64,000 nucleotides of DNA from an uncultured Syntrophobacterales bacterium. Its GTDB lineage: Bacteria > Desulfobacterota > Syntrophia > Syntrophales > UBA5619. Positions 26,346-35,335 of this stretch are shown here, piece by piece. A program made the translations under genes and the position numbers. The notes beneath the pieces are model-generated. The model was not told the DNA's origin. It searched no databases and worked only from the letters and a program-made list of their open reading frames with translations. Each line of letters begins with the position of its first letter. Positions within the stretch are counted from its first letter, which is position 1. The stretch is taken from positions 1 to 64,000 of the forward strand of contig CAIYSL010000125.1 in NCBI GenBank assembly GCA_903928915.1, given 5' to 3'.

Positions 26346-27770
26346 TCAGTAGCGGTAGTAGTCCGGTTTGAACGGGCCTCCCGGCGGTACGCCGAGATAG
26401 GCGGCCTGTTTCTTCGTCAACCTGCCGATCTTCGCCCCCAGCCGTTTCAGGTGCAGCCGCGCCACCTCTTCGTCGAGTTTCTTCGAGAGGGTGTAGACGC
26501 CGGGCTCGAAGGTGTGCGCCGCGAGGTCGAGCTGGGCCAGGCACTGATTGGTAAAGCTGTTGCTCATGACGAAGCTGGCGTGGCCGGTTGCGCAGCCGAG
26601 GTTCACCAGGCGCCCCTCGGCAAGGACGATGATCGCCCTGCCAGATCTGAGCGTCCATTTGTCGACCTGCGGCTTGATCGTCGTTCTTACGCAGCCCGGG
26701 GTCGTCTCCAGGTAGTGGATGTCGATCTCGCTGTCGAAGTGTCCGATGTTGCAGACGATCGCCTCGTTCTTCATCCGCTCCATATGGCGGCCGGTGATGA
26801 CCTCGCAGCACCCGGTCGCCGTGATGAAGATGTCCCCCTTTGCCACTACGTCGTCGAGGGTCGTCACCTCGTACCCCTCCATGGCCGCCTGCAGCGCGCA
26901 GATCGGGTCGATCTCGCAAATGGCGACCCGGGCGCCGAATCCGCGCATCGATTGGGCGCACCCCTTCCCCACGTCGCCGTACCCGCAGATCACCACTGCC
27001 TTGCCTGCAACCATGACGTCGGTGGCGCGTTTGATGCCGTCGGCGAGTGATTCGCGGCAGCCGTAGAGGTTGTCGAATTTCGATTTGGTGACCGAATCGT
27101 TGACGTTGATCGCGGGAAACAGGAGCTCACCGGCCTTGGCCATCTGGTAGAGCCGGTGGACGCCGGTGGTCGTCTCCTCGGAGACCCCCCGCACCCGTGC
27201 GGCGAGATCGCGCCAGCGGCGGGGAGATCTCCGGAGCCCCCGGGCCAGGCGCTCCCGGACGATCTTCAGCTCCTTGTTGTCGCAGGGCTGCTCCAGGAGG
27301 GAGGGGTCCTTTTCGCACCGCACCCCTTCGTGGATGAAGAGCGTCGCATCGCCGCCGTCGTCGACGATCAGGTCCGGCCCCGAGCCGTCCGGCCAGGTAA
27401 GTGCCTGTTCGGTGCACCACCAGTACTCCTCCAGGGTCTCCCCCTTCCAGGCGAATACTGCCGCGGACTTTGCCTTGACGATCGCCGCGGCGGCGTGGTC
27501 CTGGGTGGAAAAGATGTTGCAGGAGGCCCACCGCAGGTCCGCGCCGAGTTCCTTGAGCGTCTCGATCAGCATGGCCGTCTGAATGGTCATGTGGAGGCTG
27601 CCCGTTATTCTCAAGCCGGCGAGCGGCTTTTTCCGGCCATACTTTTCCCGCAGGGCCATCAGACCGGGCATTTCGTTCTCGGAAAGCCGCAGCTCTTCCC
27701 GTCCCCAGGTGGCCAGGGAGGGATCGGCGATGCGGTGGGGAAGCTTGGGGTCCAGGTTGAGGAATTTCAT
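26346..27770 (-). CDS. ahcY: adenosylhomocysteinase (SAH hydrolase)
   Basis: Hydrolyses S-adenosylhomocysteine to adenosine and homocysteine, clearing the product of SAM-dependent methyl transfer. The 474-residue protein has [52 protein letters not shown], the NAD-binding [10 protein letters not shown], and the C-terminal signature ending KPDYYRY. Residues about 160-190 form the insert found in long bacterial SAHases. It lies 30 bases downstream of the DUF502 gene and closes the panC-panD-DUF502-ahcY group. No SAH riboswitch could precede it, as that space is coding. Confidence 0.97.
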   Translation of the reverse strand: MKFLNLDPKLPHRIADPSLATWGREELRLSENEMPGLMALREKYGRKKPLAGLRITGSLHMTIQTAMLIETLKELGADLRWASCNIFSTQDHAAAAIVKAKSAAVFAWKGETLEEYWWCTEQALTWPDGSGPDLIVDDGGDATLFIHEGVRCEKDPSLLEQPCDNKELKIVRERLARGLRRSPRRWRDLAARVRGVSEETTTGVHRLYQMAKAGELLFPAINVNDSVTKSKFDNLYGCRESLADGIKRATDVMVAGKAVVICGYGDVGKGCAQSMRGFGARVAICEIDPICALQAAMEGYEVTTLDDVVAKGDIFITATGCCEVITGRHMERMKNEAIVCNIGHFDSEIDIHYLETTPGCVRTTIKPQVDKWTLRSGRAIIVLAEGRLVNLGCATGHASFVMSNSFTNQCLAQLDLAAHTFEPGVYTLSKKLDEEVARLHLKRLGAKIGRLTKKQAAYLGVPPGGPFKPDYYRY

Positions 27771-27800
27771 GATGACTTCTCCTTACAGGGTTTCAGCGAT

Positions 27801-28487
27801 TCAGAGCGGTCCGCTCTGCTTGCCCGTCCATGGCGCCGGAGTCGGCCCGGCAGCGGGATTCACCGCGCAGGCAGGGCCATGCGCCGGCGGGGTCACGATG
27901 CCCGCCGATATGATCAGGGTAAAGGCCTCTTCCACCGTCATCCCCACTTCGATAAGCTCGGCGCGGGGGATCATGACGAACACCCCGGTGGTGGGCGTCA
28001 GGGCACAGGGGATGTAGACCCCCACGCAGGGGGAATTACCCCCCAGGCACTGCTGGATCTGGCCGTTGGGCGCCCCGGTGATAAACCCGATACTGTACAC
28101 CCCGCGCCGGGGGTATTCGCAGATCACTACCTTCTTGAAACTCTGCGCCTTGTCCATAAACAGCGACTCGGCGATCCGCTTGATCGCCTGGTACAGGCTC
28201 CGGACAAAAGGGATTTTGCCGACGATCCGCTCGCCGAAACCAAACAGCCGGTTTCCCAGATAACTCGTGGTTACCAGCCCGCAGCAGAAGATCAGCAGGA
28301 CCGTCACGATCACCCCGAGTCCGGGGATGTGCAATCCGAACAGCCGGTCCGGGTGGAGGCCGTCGGGGATGACCCCCAGCAGGCTGTCCATCACCTCGAT
28401 GATGAAAAAAAGGATGTAGATCGTCAACCCCGCGGGGATGACTACGGCCAGACCCGTCAGAAAGATCCGTTTCATCCGTTTCTTCAT
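27801..28487 (-). CDS. DUF502-family membrane protein
   Basis: A 228-residue membrane protein of the DUF502 family; function is not established. Two transmembrane helices are clear: about residues 7-30 (IFLTGLAVVIPAGLTIYILFFII is split by one Gly/Pro) and 53-75 (IPGLGVIVTVLLIFCCGLV). The family block follows: IPFVRSLYQAIKRI, EYPRRGVYSIGFITG, then GVYIPCALTPTTGVFVMIPRAELIEVGMTVEEAF. The start MKKRMKRIF at 28487 is probable; a GTG four codons earlier has a GGAG site at better spacing. The C-terminal 30 residues are Pro/Ala-rich. Confidence 0.82.
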   Translation of the reverse strand: MKKRMKRIFLTGLAVVIPAGLTIYILFFIIEVMDSLLGVIPDGLHPDRLFGLHIPGLGVIVTVLLIFCCGLVTTSYLGNRLFGFGERIVGKIPFVRSLYQAIKRIAESLFMDKAQSFKKVVICEYPRRGVYSIGFITGAPNGQIQQCLGGNSPCVGVYIPCALTPTTGVFVMIPRAELIEVGMTVEEAFTLIISAGIVTPPAHGPACAVNPAAGPTPAPWTGKQSGPL

Positions 28488-28554
28488 CGGTGCGTCCACC
28501 GTTCTCCGTCGTTTTGCAACGACGCCTTCCGCGGCGCGCCGCCGCGTCCGCAAC

Positions 28555-28983
28555 TCACCTGCCGCGGCGGGCTCTCTTCCGGGGCTGTTTCGTGCCGCAG
28601 ACCTTGCCCCCCCCGCAGCCGTCCTGCTGCGCTCCCTGCTTGATCCGGTTTTGCGCGTCGAGCAGCACGCAGGTGGGCGACCAACCGGCAACGTCGCCTT
28701 CGTCGAGGGACACGTAGCTGGCAACGATGACCAGGTCTCCCCGGGAGGCCTTTCGCGCTGCGGCGCCGTTCAGGCAGACCACGCCCGAACCCCGTTTACC
28801 GGCAAGCGCGTACGTGGAGAATCGCTCCCCATTCGCTATGTTATACACGTCCACCTTCTCGTAGGGTACGATTCGCGCCGCCTCCAGAAGGCCCGCGTCG
28901 ATGGAAATGCTTCCCTCGTAGTTGAGGTCGGCGTCGGTAACCACCGCCCGGTGCAACTTCGATTTGAGCATGAACCGCTGCAT
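28555..28983 (-). CDS. panD: aspartate 1-decarboxylase PanD
   Basis: Makes beta-alanine from aspartate for pantothenate synthesis. It is produced as a proenzyme cleaved at Gly24-Ser25 (YEGSISID) to form the pyruvoyl group. Other family positions are MLKSKLHRAVVTDADLNY at the start, YALAGKRGSGVVCLNGAAA and GDLVIVASY. The 142 residues exceed the usual 126-130 by a C-terminal extension that is first Gly/Cys-containing and then strongly basic. It is 28 bases downstream of panC, whose product condenses the beta-alanine with pantoate. Confidence 0.96.
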   Translation of the reverse strand: MQRFMLKSKLHRAVVTDADLNYEGSISIDAGLLEAARIVPYEKVDVYNIANGERFSTYALAGKRGSGVVCLNGAAARKASRGDLVIVASYVSLDEGDVAGWSPTCVLLDAQNRIKQGAQQDGCGGGKVCGTKQPRKRARRGR

Positions 28984-29010
28984 CCTGCCTCTCTCCTCCT
29001 CCGCTTGGAC

Positions 29011-29868
29011 TCACATCTCCAGCGGCTCACCGAACACATGGTTGTCGATAAGCCGCGTCTTCCCGACGCGTACCGCAAGTGCCAGCACCGCCTCGTCCTC
29101 GATGCGGGCGACATCCGTCATGGTTGCGGTATCGCATACCCGGACATAATCGATCTCGGTGTGGGGATGAGAAGCGATGTACGTCCGCACCGGGGCGAGA
29201 ATTGCCTCCGCTTCCCGTTCCCCCCCCTCGTACAACCCCTGTGCCAGCCGCAGCGAACGGCTCAGGCTCAGTGCCGATTCCCGCTCCTGGGGCTTGAGGT
29301 ACACGTTGCGCGAACTCATCGCCAGGCCGTCGGGCTCACGTGTCGTCTGCACGCCGACTACCTCGATGTCCATATTGAGATCCCGCACCATCCGGGTTAT
29401 GGTGACATACTGCTGAAAATCCTTCCGGCCGAAGACCGTCACGTGGGGTTTGACGATATGGAACAGCTTCGTGCAGACGGTAGTCACGCCGCGGAAGAAC
29501 CGGGGACGGGAAATGCCGCAGAGGTTCCTGGTCACCCCTTCCACCTCCACGTAGGTCTGGTATCCTTCGGGGTACATCTCCCGGTCGGCGGGGGAAAAGA
29601 TCCAATCCACCCCCACCCCTTCGGCAAGCCCCCGGTCCCGCTCCAGGTCGCGCGGATACGATGCGAAGTCTTCCGTAGGGGCGAACTGCGTGGGGTTCAC
29701 ATAGATGCTGATCACGAGGCAATCGGCGACCTTCCGTCCCACCCGCATCAGGTTGAGATGCCCCGCGTGGAAATACCCCATCGTCGGGACAAAGGCGATC
29801 CTCCGCCCCTGCCGACGCTGCTGGTCCGCTACGGCCTGCATCTCTTTTGCGGTCCGTAGGATCTGCAT
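29011..29868 (-). CDS. panC: pantothenate synthetase PanC
   Basis: ATP-dependent ligase joining pantoate and beta-alanine. The 285-residue protein has the nucleotidyl-transfer motifs VPTMGYFHAGHLNLM, YVNPTQF, FFRGVTTVCTKLF, the PHVTVFGRKDFQQ block and the KMSKS-equivalent AMSSRN. The ATG at 29868 (MQILRTAKEM) follows AGGAGGCAGG; a second in-frame ATG five codons earlier is possible. A rho-independent terminator lies just upstream, so transcription of panC-panD-DUF502-ahcY probably starts in the short gap. Confidence 0.96.
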   Translation of the reverse strand: MQILRTAKEMQAVADQQRRQGRRIAFVPTMGYFHAGHLNLMRVGRKVADCLVISIYVNPTQFAPTEDFASYPRDLERDRGLAEGVGVDWIFSPADREMYPEGYQTYVEVEGVTRNLCGISRPRFFRGVTTVCTKLFHIVKPHVTVFGRKDFQQYVTITRMVRDLNMDIEVVGVQTTREPDGLAMSSRNVYLKPQERESALSLSRSLRLAQGLYEGGEREAEAILAPVRTYIASHPHTEIDYVRVCDTATMTDVARIEDEAVLALAVRVGKTRLIDNHVFGEPLEM

Positions 29869-29883
29869 CCTGCCTCCTGCCAT

Positions 29884-29915
29884 AAAAAAAGGCCCGCGTC
29901 AAAGACGAGAGGCCT
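29884..29915 (-). terminator. rho-independent terminator downstream of rsmA
   Basis: On the minus strand AGGCC pairs with GGCCT around an inner CGTC-TTT-GACG hairpin, followed by a run of seven T. It lies 68 bases after the rsmA stop and immediately before panC, so it separates the tsaD/rsmA transcript from the pan operon. Confidence 0.75.
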
Positions 29916-29982
29916 CGCACCCATACCCGATCCGTTCTCCCCTTACGTCCCGGCATCGGATCCGGGCGACGAACGGTAACTA

Positions 29983-30846
29983 TCAGATACCGCTTCGATT
30001 GTCAAGAGATTTCCCGGCGCCGGGGATGTGGGCAAGCTCCCCCGCGAGGACCCCGTACTCAGCGACGGTCAGGGTCTCCGCCCGTCTGGTTCCCTCGATG
30101 CCGGACCGCGCGAACACCCCCTCTAGCTCATCCTCGGCGAATCCGGCGGCGCGGAGGTTGTTTCGGAGCGTCTTTCTGCGCTGCGCGAAGGCCGCGCGCA
30201 CGGTGCGGGAAAACAAAGCCTCCTCGGCCGGTGTCCCATCCCGGTCCTGGCAAAACTCGACCCTGATCACGGAGGAGACCACCTTCGGCTCGGGATAAAA
30301 ACAGGCTGGCGCTACGTTCAGCGCGCGGCGTGTCACGGCGTACCGGGAGATCAGCACCGAGGGAATGCCATACTCCTTCCCCCCCGGTGCGGCCGTGATC
30401 CTGTCCGCCAGTTCCTTCTGGAGCATCAGCACCATACGGGAGATTGAGTGTCTGAACTTCAGCAGATGAAACAGAATGGGGGTGGAGATGTGGTAGGGGA
30501 TGTTCCCGACGACCAGCACCTTCCCCGCGGGGGAGGCCTGCGAGAAATCATAGGCCAGCACGTCGCCCGGGACGACCTCCACCGCAGGGTAGGCAGCGAA
30601 GCGTTCCTGGAGCGCGGAAACCAGCCGCGGGTCGATCTCCAGGGCGATCACCCTGCCCGCGGTTTGGGCGAGCTCCGCGGTCAGCAACCCCAGCCCCGCA
30701 CCGATCTCCACGACGGTCTCCTCGCGGCCCGGCCGGTCGAGGGTGGCTATCCGGCGGATGGTAGGGAGGTCCGTCAGGAAGGACTGTCCGAACCGCCTTC
30801 GCGGTCGGACATCATACCGTGCCAGTGTCGTTCGTACAGACTCCAT
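29983..30846 (-). CDS. rsmA: 16S rRNA dimethyladenosine transferase RsmA (KsgA)
   Basis: Dimethylates A1518 and A1519 of 16S rRNA. The 287-residue protein has the N-terminal RRRFGQSFLTD, SAM motif I VEIGAGLGLLTAELA, the acidic ALEIDPRL, GDVLAYDF, the catalytic NIPYHIS and a C-terminal all-helical domain with FAQRRKTLRNNL. The ATG at 30846 (MESVRTTLARY) gives the normal family start; 13 residues of the longer frame are discarded. It follows tsaD by 87 bases on the same strand. Confidence 0.95.
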   Translation of the reverse strand: MESVRTTLARYDVRPRRRFGQSFLTDLPTIRRIATLDRPGREETVVEIGAGLGLLTAELAQTAGRVIALEIDPRLVSALQERFAAYPAVEVVPGDVLAYDFSQASPAGKVLVVGNIPYHISTPILFHLLKFRHSISRMVLMLQKELADRITAAPGGKEYGIPSVLISRYAVTRRALNVAPACFYPEPKVVSSVIRVEFCQDRDGTPAEEALFSRTVRAAFAQRRKTLRNNLRAAGFAEDELEGVFARSGIEGTRRAETLTVAEYGVLAGELAHIPGAGKSLDNRSGI

Positions 30847-30933
30847 GGGGTATCCTTCCCTGAGGTGCCTACGCTGCGCCGTCAAACCCGACCGGGGCTC
30901 CCGCGTGCATGCACTGCGGTCGCACGAGAGCCG

Positions 30934-31938
30934 CTAGGGACAGGCAACGGGCCAGCGGGAGACGGCGTTCAGGTCGAGGCAGTCGCGGTGCCCCTCGGCG
31001 AGGCAGTGTCCGCCCACCACGGCGATCATCGCCGCGTTGTCGGTGCACAGGACGGGCGGCGGGACGGTAAACCGAACCCCGGCAAGCTCCGCTTTCCTGC
31101 GAAACCGCTCCCGCAACCGGCTGTTGGCCGCCACGCCACCGCACACGACGATTCGGGCGACCGCGATCTGCTCGGCGGCCCGGAAGGTCTTCTCCACGAG
31201 GACGTCGACGATGGCCTCCTGATAGGAAGCCGCCAAGTCGCACATCTCCTCGGGAGCGATCGCGCCAGCCCGTCTCTTCACGTGCATCAGCAGTGCAGTC
31301 TTGAGACCGCTGAAGCTGAAATCCAGCCCCTCGCGCATCGCCCGCGGGAAGGCTATTGCGGCGGTGTTCCCCTGCTTGGCCAGCCGGTCGATCACCACCC
31401 CGCCGGGGTACCCGATGTCGAGGATCTTTGCGGCCTTGTCGAAGGCCTCCCCCGCTGCGTCGTCCCGGGTCTGGCCGAGGACTCGAAAGCGGTGAAAGCC
31501 TTCCACCAGGAAGATCGTCGTATGCCCGCCCGATACGACCAGCGCGATGAACGGAAATTCCGGGGGGGTATCGGTGAGGAAGACGGAGGCGATGTGCCCC
31601 TCCAGGTGGTTGACCCCGGCAAAGGGTATCCGGCGGGCAAAGGCCAGCGCCTTTGCCGCAGCCAGCCCCACGAGGAGCGACCCGATCAGCCCCGGGCCAC
31701 GGGTAACGGCGATCCCGTCGATCTTCTCCAGCGAGACTCCGGCATCGTCGAGGGCCTGCAGGATCACGGGCGCGACGGCCTCGATGTGGTGCCGGGAAGC
31801 GAGCTCCGGGACTACTCCGCCGTAGCGGGCGTGCAGATCGACCTGGGAGGCGATGACGTTCGACAGGACCTCCCTGCCGTCCCGCACCACCGCCGCGGCC
31901 GTTTCGTCGCATGAAGACTCGATCCCCAGGATATGCAT
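30934..31938 (-). CDS. tsaD: tRNA N6-adenosine threonylcarbamoyltransferase TsaD
   Basis: Catalytic subunit for t6A37 formation in ANN-decoding tRNAs, acting with TsaB, TsaC and TsaE. The 334-residue ASKHA protein has ILGIESSCDETAAAVV at the start, metal ligands in ASRHHIEAV and GVNHLEGH, and the VVSGGHTTIF and VCGGVAANSRLRE motifs. The ATG at 31938 follows GGTGGGATGG. The large open frame continuing upstream to 33171 is the antisense of nadB and is not coding. The partner tsaB lies at 62481-63203. Confidence 0.95.
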   Translation of the reverse strand: MHILGIESSCDETAAAVVRDGREVLSNVIASQVDLHARYGGVVPELASRHHIEAVAPVILQALDDAGVSLEKIDGIAVTRGPGLIGSLLVGLAAAKALAFARRIPFAGVNHLEGHIASVFLTDTPPEFPFIALVVSGGHTTIFLVEGFHRFRVLGQTRDDAAGEAFDKAAKILDIGYPGGVVIDRLAKQGNTAAIAFPRAMREGLDFSFSGLKTALLMHVKRRAGAIAPEEMCDLAASYQEAIVDVLVEKTFRAAEQIAVARIVVCGGVAANSRLRERFRRKAELAGVRFTVPPPVLCTDNAAMIAVVGGHCLAEGHRDCLDLNAVSRWPVACP

Positions 31939-31961
31939 AATCCATCCCACCATCTTTTCGT

Positions 31962-31990
31962 TTGCCAAATATGCCGGAAATATATATATA
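31962..31990 (+). promoter_or_regulatory. probable sigma70 promoter of nadB
   Basis: TTGCCA (31962-31967) and TATATA (31985-31990) are spaced by 17 bases in an AT-rich island, with the nadB GTG 45 bases further on. The same 96-base gap must hold the tsaD promoter on the other strand, for which I see no clear hexamers. Confidence 0.45.
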
Positions 31991-32034
31991 AACTCCGCTT
32001 TTTTGTAAACACCCTTTTCTCCAAAGGAGTAACT

Positions 32035-33657
32035 GTGGAAATACATACCGATTTCCTCGTCCTCGGCACCGGGATCGCCGGGCTCAGCTTCGCCATCAAG
32101 GCGGCCGGGCTGGGGAGCGTCGCGATGGTTACCAAGAAAGACAAGACCGACTCCAACACCAACATGGCCCAGGGCGGCATCGCCGTTGTGCAGGATGCGG
32201 CGGACCGCTTCGATTACCACATCAACGACACCCTGACCTGTGGTGTCGGGCTCTGCGACGAGGAGGTCGTGCGGTTTGTCGTCTCCGAGGGTCCCGAGCG
32301 GGTGCGCGAGCTGGTCCACTGGGGGGTCGAATTCACCCGGTCGACGGACCATCCCGACCGCTTCGACCTCGGCCGGGAGGGGGGCCATTCGATGCGCAGG
32401 GTCCTCCATGCCCGGGACCTCACCGGGCGGGAGATCGAGCGGGCGCTTCACGCGAAGGCGGCTCTGGAGAAGAATATCCGGATCTTCGAAAACCATATCG
32501 CCATCGACCTGATCATGAAGTCGGCGGTCCTTGGGCAGAAGATGGAACAGGGAGACCGCTGCCTCGGCGCGTACGTACTGGACATCGCCGGCAGGGAGGT
32601 ACACACCTTCCGGGCCAAGTTCGTCGTCCTGTCGACCGGGGGTGCCGGCAAGGTGTATCTGATCACCACCAATCCGGACATCGCCACGGCGGATGGGATC
32701 GCCATGGCCTACCGGGCCGGCGCAAAGATCGCGAACATGGAATTCATCCAGTTTCACCCGACCTGCCTGTACCACCCCGACGCGAAGTCGTTCCTGATCA
32801 GCGAGGCCGTGCGCGGCGAAGGGGCGGTGCTCAAACTGAAGAGCGGCGTCACCTTTATGGAAAAGTACCACCCCATGAAGAGCCTCGCCCCGCGGGACGT
32901 GGTCGCCAAGGCCATCGACACGGAGCTGAAGCGGTCGGGAGACGATTACGTCCTGCTCGACATAACCCACCGCGACCGCGAGTTTCTGCACACGCGCTTT
33001 CCGAACATCTACGAAAAATGTCTCGAATTCGGGATCGATATCGCAGCCGACCCGATTCCCGTCGTCCCGGCCGAGCATTATCTCTGCGGCGGCGTGGTGG
33101 TGAACGCGCACGGCGAGACGAGCATCGAGGGGCTGTTCGCCTGCGGGGAGGTCTCCTGCACCGGTCTGCACGGCGCAAACCGCCTTGCGAGCAATTCACT
33201 GCTCGAAGCGGTGGTGTTTGCCCATCGCTCGTTCCTGCGCGCCGCCGAACTGCTGCCCGGCAGCCAGGAGGTGCCGCTCGCGGTTCCCCCCTGGGATCCC
33301 AAGGGGGCAACGGAGAGCGACGAATCCGTCGTCGTGTCCCATAACTGGGATGAAATCCGGCGCTGCATGTGGAACTACGTGGGCATCGTCCGGTCGGATA
33401 AACGGCTCGAACGGGCCCAGCGACGCATCGATCTGATCAATCAGGAGATAGAGGAGTATTACCGGAATTTTATCGTCACGCACGACCTGCTGGAATTGCG
33501 CAACATCGCCATCACCGCGAAGCTGATCGTCGCCTGTGCGCGCATGCGGAAGGAGAGCCGGGGGCTGCACTTCAACCTCGACTACCCCGAAAAGAACGAC
33601 CGCATCTGGTTGAAAGACACGGTCGTTTCCCGCGAGGCGCTGTGGCGGAAGGCCTGA
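32035..33657 (+). CDS. nadB: L-aspartate oxidase NadB
   Basis: FAD enzyme that oxidises aspartate to iminoaspartate, the first step of NAD synthesis. The 540-residue protein has the FAD motif LGTGIAGLSFA at the N-terminus, NMAQGGIAV, HSMRRVLHARDLTGREIERAL, the second dinucleotide segment LSTGGAGKVYL, EFIQFHPT, PRDVVAKAID and the GLHGANRLASNSLLEAVVF block, followed by a helical C-terminal domain. The GTG at 32035 (VEIHTDFLVLG) is preceded by AAAGGAGT; the frame upstream is in AT-rich promoter DNA. nadA and nadC are not adjacent. Confidence 0.94.
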   Translation: MEIHTDFLVLGTGIAGLSFAIKAAGLGSVAMVTKKDKTDSNTNMAQGGIAVVQDAADRFDYHINDTLTCGVGLCDEEVVRFVVSEGPERVRELVHWGVEFTRSTDHPDRFDLGREGGHSMRRVLHARDLTGREIERALHAKAALEKNIRIFENHIAIDLIMKSAVLGQKMEQGDRCLGAYVLDIAGREVHTFRAKFVVLSTGGAGKVYLITTNPDIATADGIAMAYRAGAKIANMEFIQFHPTCLYHPDAKSFLISEAVRGEGAVLKLKSGVTFMEKYHPMKSLAPRDVVAKAIDTELKRSGDDYVLLDITHRDREFLHTRFPNIYEKCLEFGIDIAADPIPVVPAEHYLCGGVVVNAHGETSIEGLFACGEVSCTGLHGANRLASNSLLEAVVFAHRSFLRAAELLPGSQEVPLAVPPWDPKGATESDESVVVSHNWDEIRRCMWNYVGIVRSDKRLERAQRRIDLINQEIEEYYRNFIVTHDLLELRNIAITAKLIVACARMRKESRGLHFNLDYPEKNDRIWLKDTVVSREALWRKA

Positions 33658-33675
33658 AGCCTTCCGCCCTGGCTG

Positions 33676-34977
33676 TCAGGCCGTTTTCCCGAACACGCGG
33701 CCGAAGATGTAGTCGACCTGTTTGAGGAAATTTTCGATCCGGAAGGCCTCGGCAAGGTCGTCGGGCCGCACCCGGGCCATCACCTCGTCGTCCTTCAGGA
33801 GCAGGTCCATGAATTCGCACCCCTCCTGCCAGGATTTCATCGCGTTCCGCTGGACGATGGCGTAGGCCGCTTCCCGCGTGACCCCCTTCTCTACGAGCTT
33901 CAGCAGGACCATCTGCGAAAAGATGACCCCCTTCGTCATGCCGAGATTGGCCAGCATCCGCTCCGGGTACACCACGAGCTTCTCCACCAGCCCGGTAAAC
34001 CGGCTGAGCATGAAATCGAGCAGGATCGTCGCGTCCGGCCCGATGACCCGCTCCACCGAGGAGTGGCTGATGTCCCGCTCGTGCCAAAGGGCCACGTCCT
34101 CCAGGGCGGACAGGGCATAGGAGCGCATCAGCCGGGAAAGGCCGGAGATGTTTTCCGACAGGACCGGGTTGCGCTTGTGAGGCATCGCCGAGGAGCCCTT
34201 CTGGCCGGGTGAAAAATACTCCTCCGCCTCGCCCACCTCGGTCCGCTGGAGCAGACGGACCTCCTGGGCGAACTTGTCCAGCGACGAAGCGATGATCGCC
34301 AGGGTGGTGAAGTATTCCGCATGACGGTCCCGCTGGACGATCTGCGACGAGACCGGCGCCGGGGTCAACCCCAGCTTCCGGCAGACGTACACCTCGACAG
34401 CAGGATCGACGAAGGAGAAGGTCCCGACGGCGCCGGCAAGCTTCCCCGCGCTGATCGTTTCCCGCGCCCTGACCATCCGCTCCCTGTTTCTGGTCATCTC
34501 GGCGTACCACAACGCCATCTTCAGCCCGAAGGTGATCGGCTCCGCGTGGATGCCGTGGGACCTGCCGATCATCACCGTCCCCTTGTGCGCGAAGGCCTTC
34601 GCCCTGAGCACCGCGAGCAGGGCGTCCAGGTCCTCGATGATGATATCCGCGGCCTGGCGGAGGAGGAGGGCCAGGGAGGTGTCGAGGATGTCAGAGGAGG
34701 TCAGGCCGAGGTGGAGGAACCGCCCGTCCGGACCGACCTTTTCGGTGACCGAGGTGAGAAAGGCGATGACGTCGTGTTTCGTCGTCTTTTCGATCTCGTC
34801 GATCCTGTCCACGTCGAAGGCGGCCTTCTCCTTGATCGTGTTCAGCGCGTCCCGCGGTACCTCGCCCCGTTCGGCCATCGCTTCACAGGCGAGGACCTCG
34901 ATTGCGAGCCACGTGCGGTATCGGTTCTCGGGGCTCCAGATGGCAGTCATTTTTTCTCGCGAGTATCTCGGGATCAC
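33676..34977 (-). CDS. purB: adenylosuccinate lyase PurB
   Basis: Cleaves SAICAR and adenylosuccinate in purine synthesis. The 433-residue member of the fumarase/aspartase superfamily has HLGLTSSDILDTSLAL, IGRSHGIHAEP (catalytic His), and the signature SSAMPHKRNPVLSENISG with its catalytic Ser. The GTG at 34977 (MIPRYSREKM) has AGAGGAGG seven bases upstream and matches the family N-terminus, so the ATG eight codons earlier is less likely. The gene converges on nadB, leaving only 18 bases between the stops. Confidence 0.96.
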   Translation of the reverse strand: MIPRYSREKMTAIWSPENRYRTWLAIEVLACEAMAERGEVPRDALNTIKEKAAFDVDRIDEIEKTTKHDVIAFLTSVTEKVGPDGRFLHLGLTSSDILDTSLALLLRQAADIIIEDLDALLAVLRAKAFAHKGTVMIGRSHGIHAEPITFGLKMALWYAEMTRNRERMVRARETISAGKLAGAVGTFSFVDPAVEVYVCRKLGLTPAPVSSQIVQRDRHAEYFTTLAIIASSLDKFAQEVRLLQRTEVGEAEEYFSPGQKGSSAMPHKRNPVLSENISGLSRLMRSYALSALEDVALWHERDISHSSVERVIGPDATILLDFMLSRFTGLVEKLVVYPERMLANLGMTKGVIFSQMVLLKLVEKGVTREAAYAIVQRNAMKSWQEGCEFMDLLLKDDEVMARVRPDDLAEAFRIENFLKQVDYIFGRVFGKTA

Positions 34978-35335
34978 GGCATCCTCCTCTGTCGGTTCCA
35001 CCGTTGCACCGGCGACTGCGGGGCCTGCGGCGGGTGTGCAGGACTGTAATATGCCTGCGCAGGGTAGTCAAGGACTTTGCGCCGACGGCGCTTTGCTGCG
35101 GCGGTCCGGCCTGCCTCGCCAGCGGGCACACGGGCAAATCGGTTGACAAATCGCGACGGCAAACGTATGGGTACGGGTAAGCCGCGGAGGCGGCTGAACC
35201 GCCGCCGGGACGACACCGCCGCCCGGCGGCGGCTCGGAGCGGATGGGAGCCGTACCGCCCCGTCCTTCGCCCGTGACCGGGGTGAACAGTCGTAGGCCGC
35301 GCCTGCGGTGCGTCGCAGGCAAACAGGGGATGCCC
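34978..35335 (+). other. 358-base intergenic region between divergent purB and the fusion gene
   Basis: No gene is supported here. The sequence is GC-rich and short open frames lack ribosome binding sites. It should hold promoters for both flanking genes; on the plus strand TTGACA at 35142-35147 stands 17 bases from TATGGG (35165-35170), a weak -10. No terminator, repeat or RNA gene is seen. Confidence 0.5.
35142..35170 (+). promoter_or_regulatory. possible promoter for the transferase/GNAT fusion paralogue
   Basis: Consensus TTGACA (35142-35147), 17-base spacer, then TATGGG (35165-35170) with three of six -10 matches. The leader to the ATG at 35336 would be about 160 bases. Confidence 0.35.

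Noticed and set aside
27771..27800. SAH riboswitch before ahcY
   Set aside because: Only about 30 bases separate ahcY from the DUF502 gene, too short for the aptamer.
31978..31992. TA repeat as a microsatellite phase-variation tract
   Set aside because: It is only about six TA units and serves plausibly as the nadB -10 region.
31939..33171. Minus-strand frame extending tsaD by about 400 residues
   Set aside because: It is antisense to nadB, and TsaD has its normal start at 31938.
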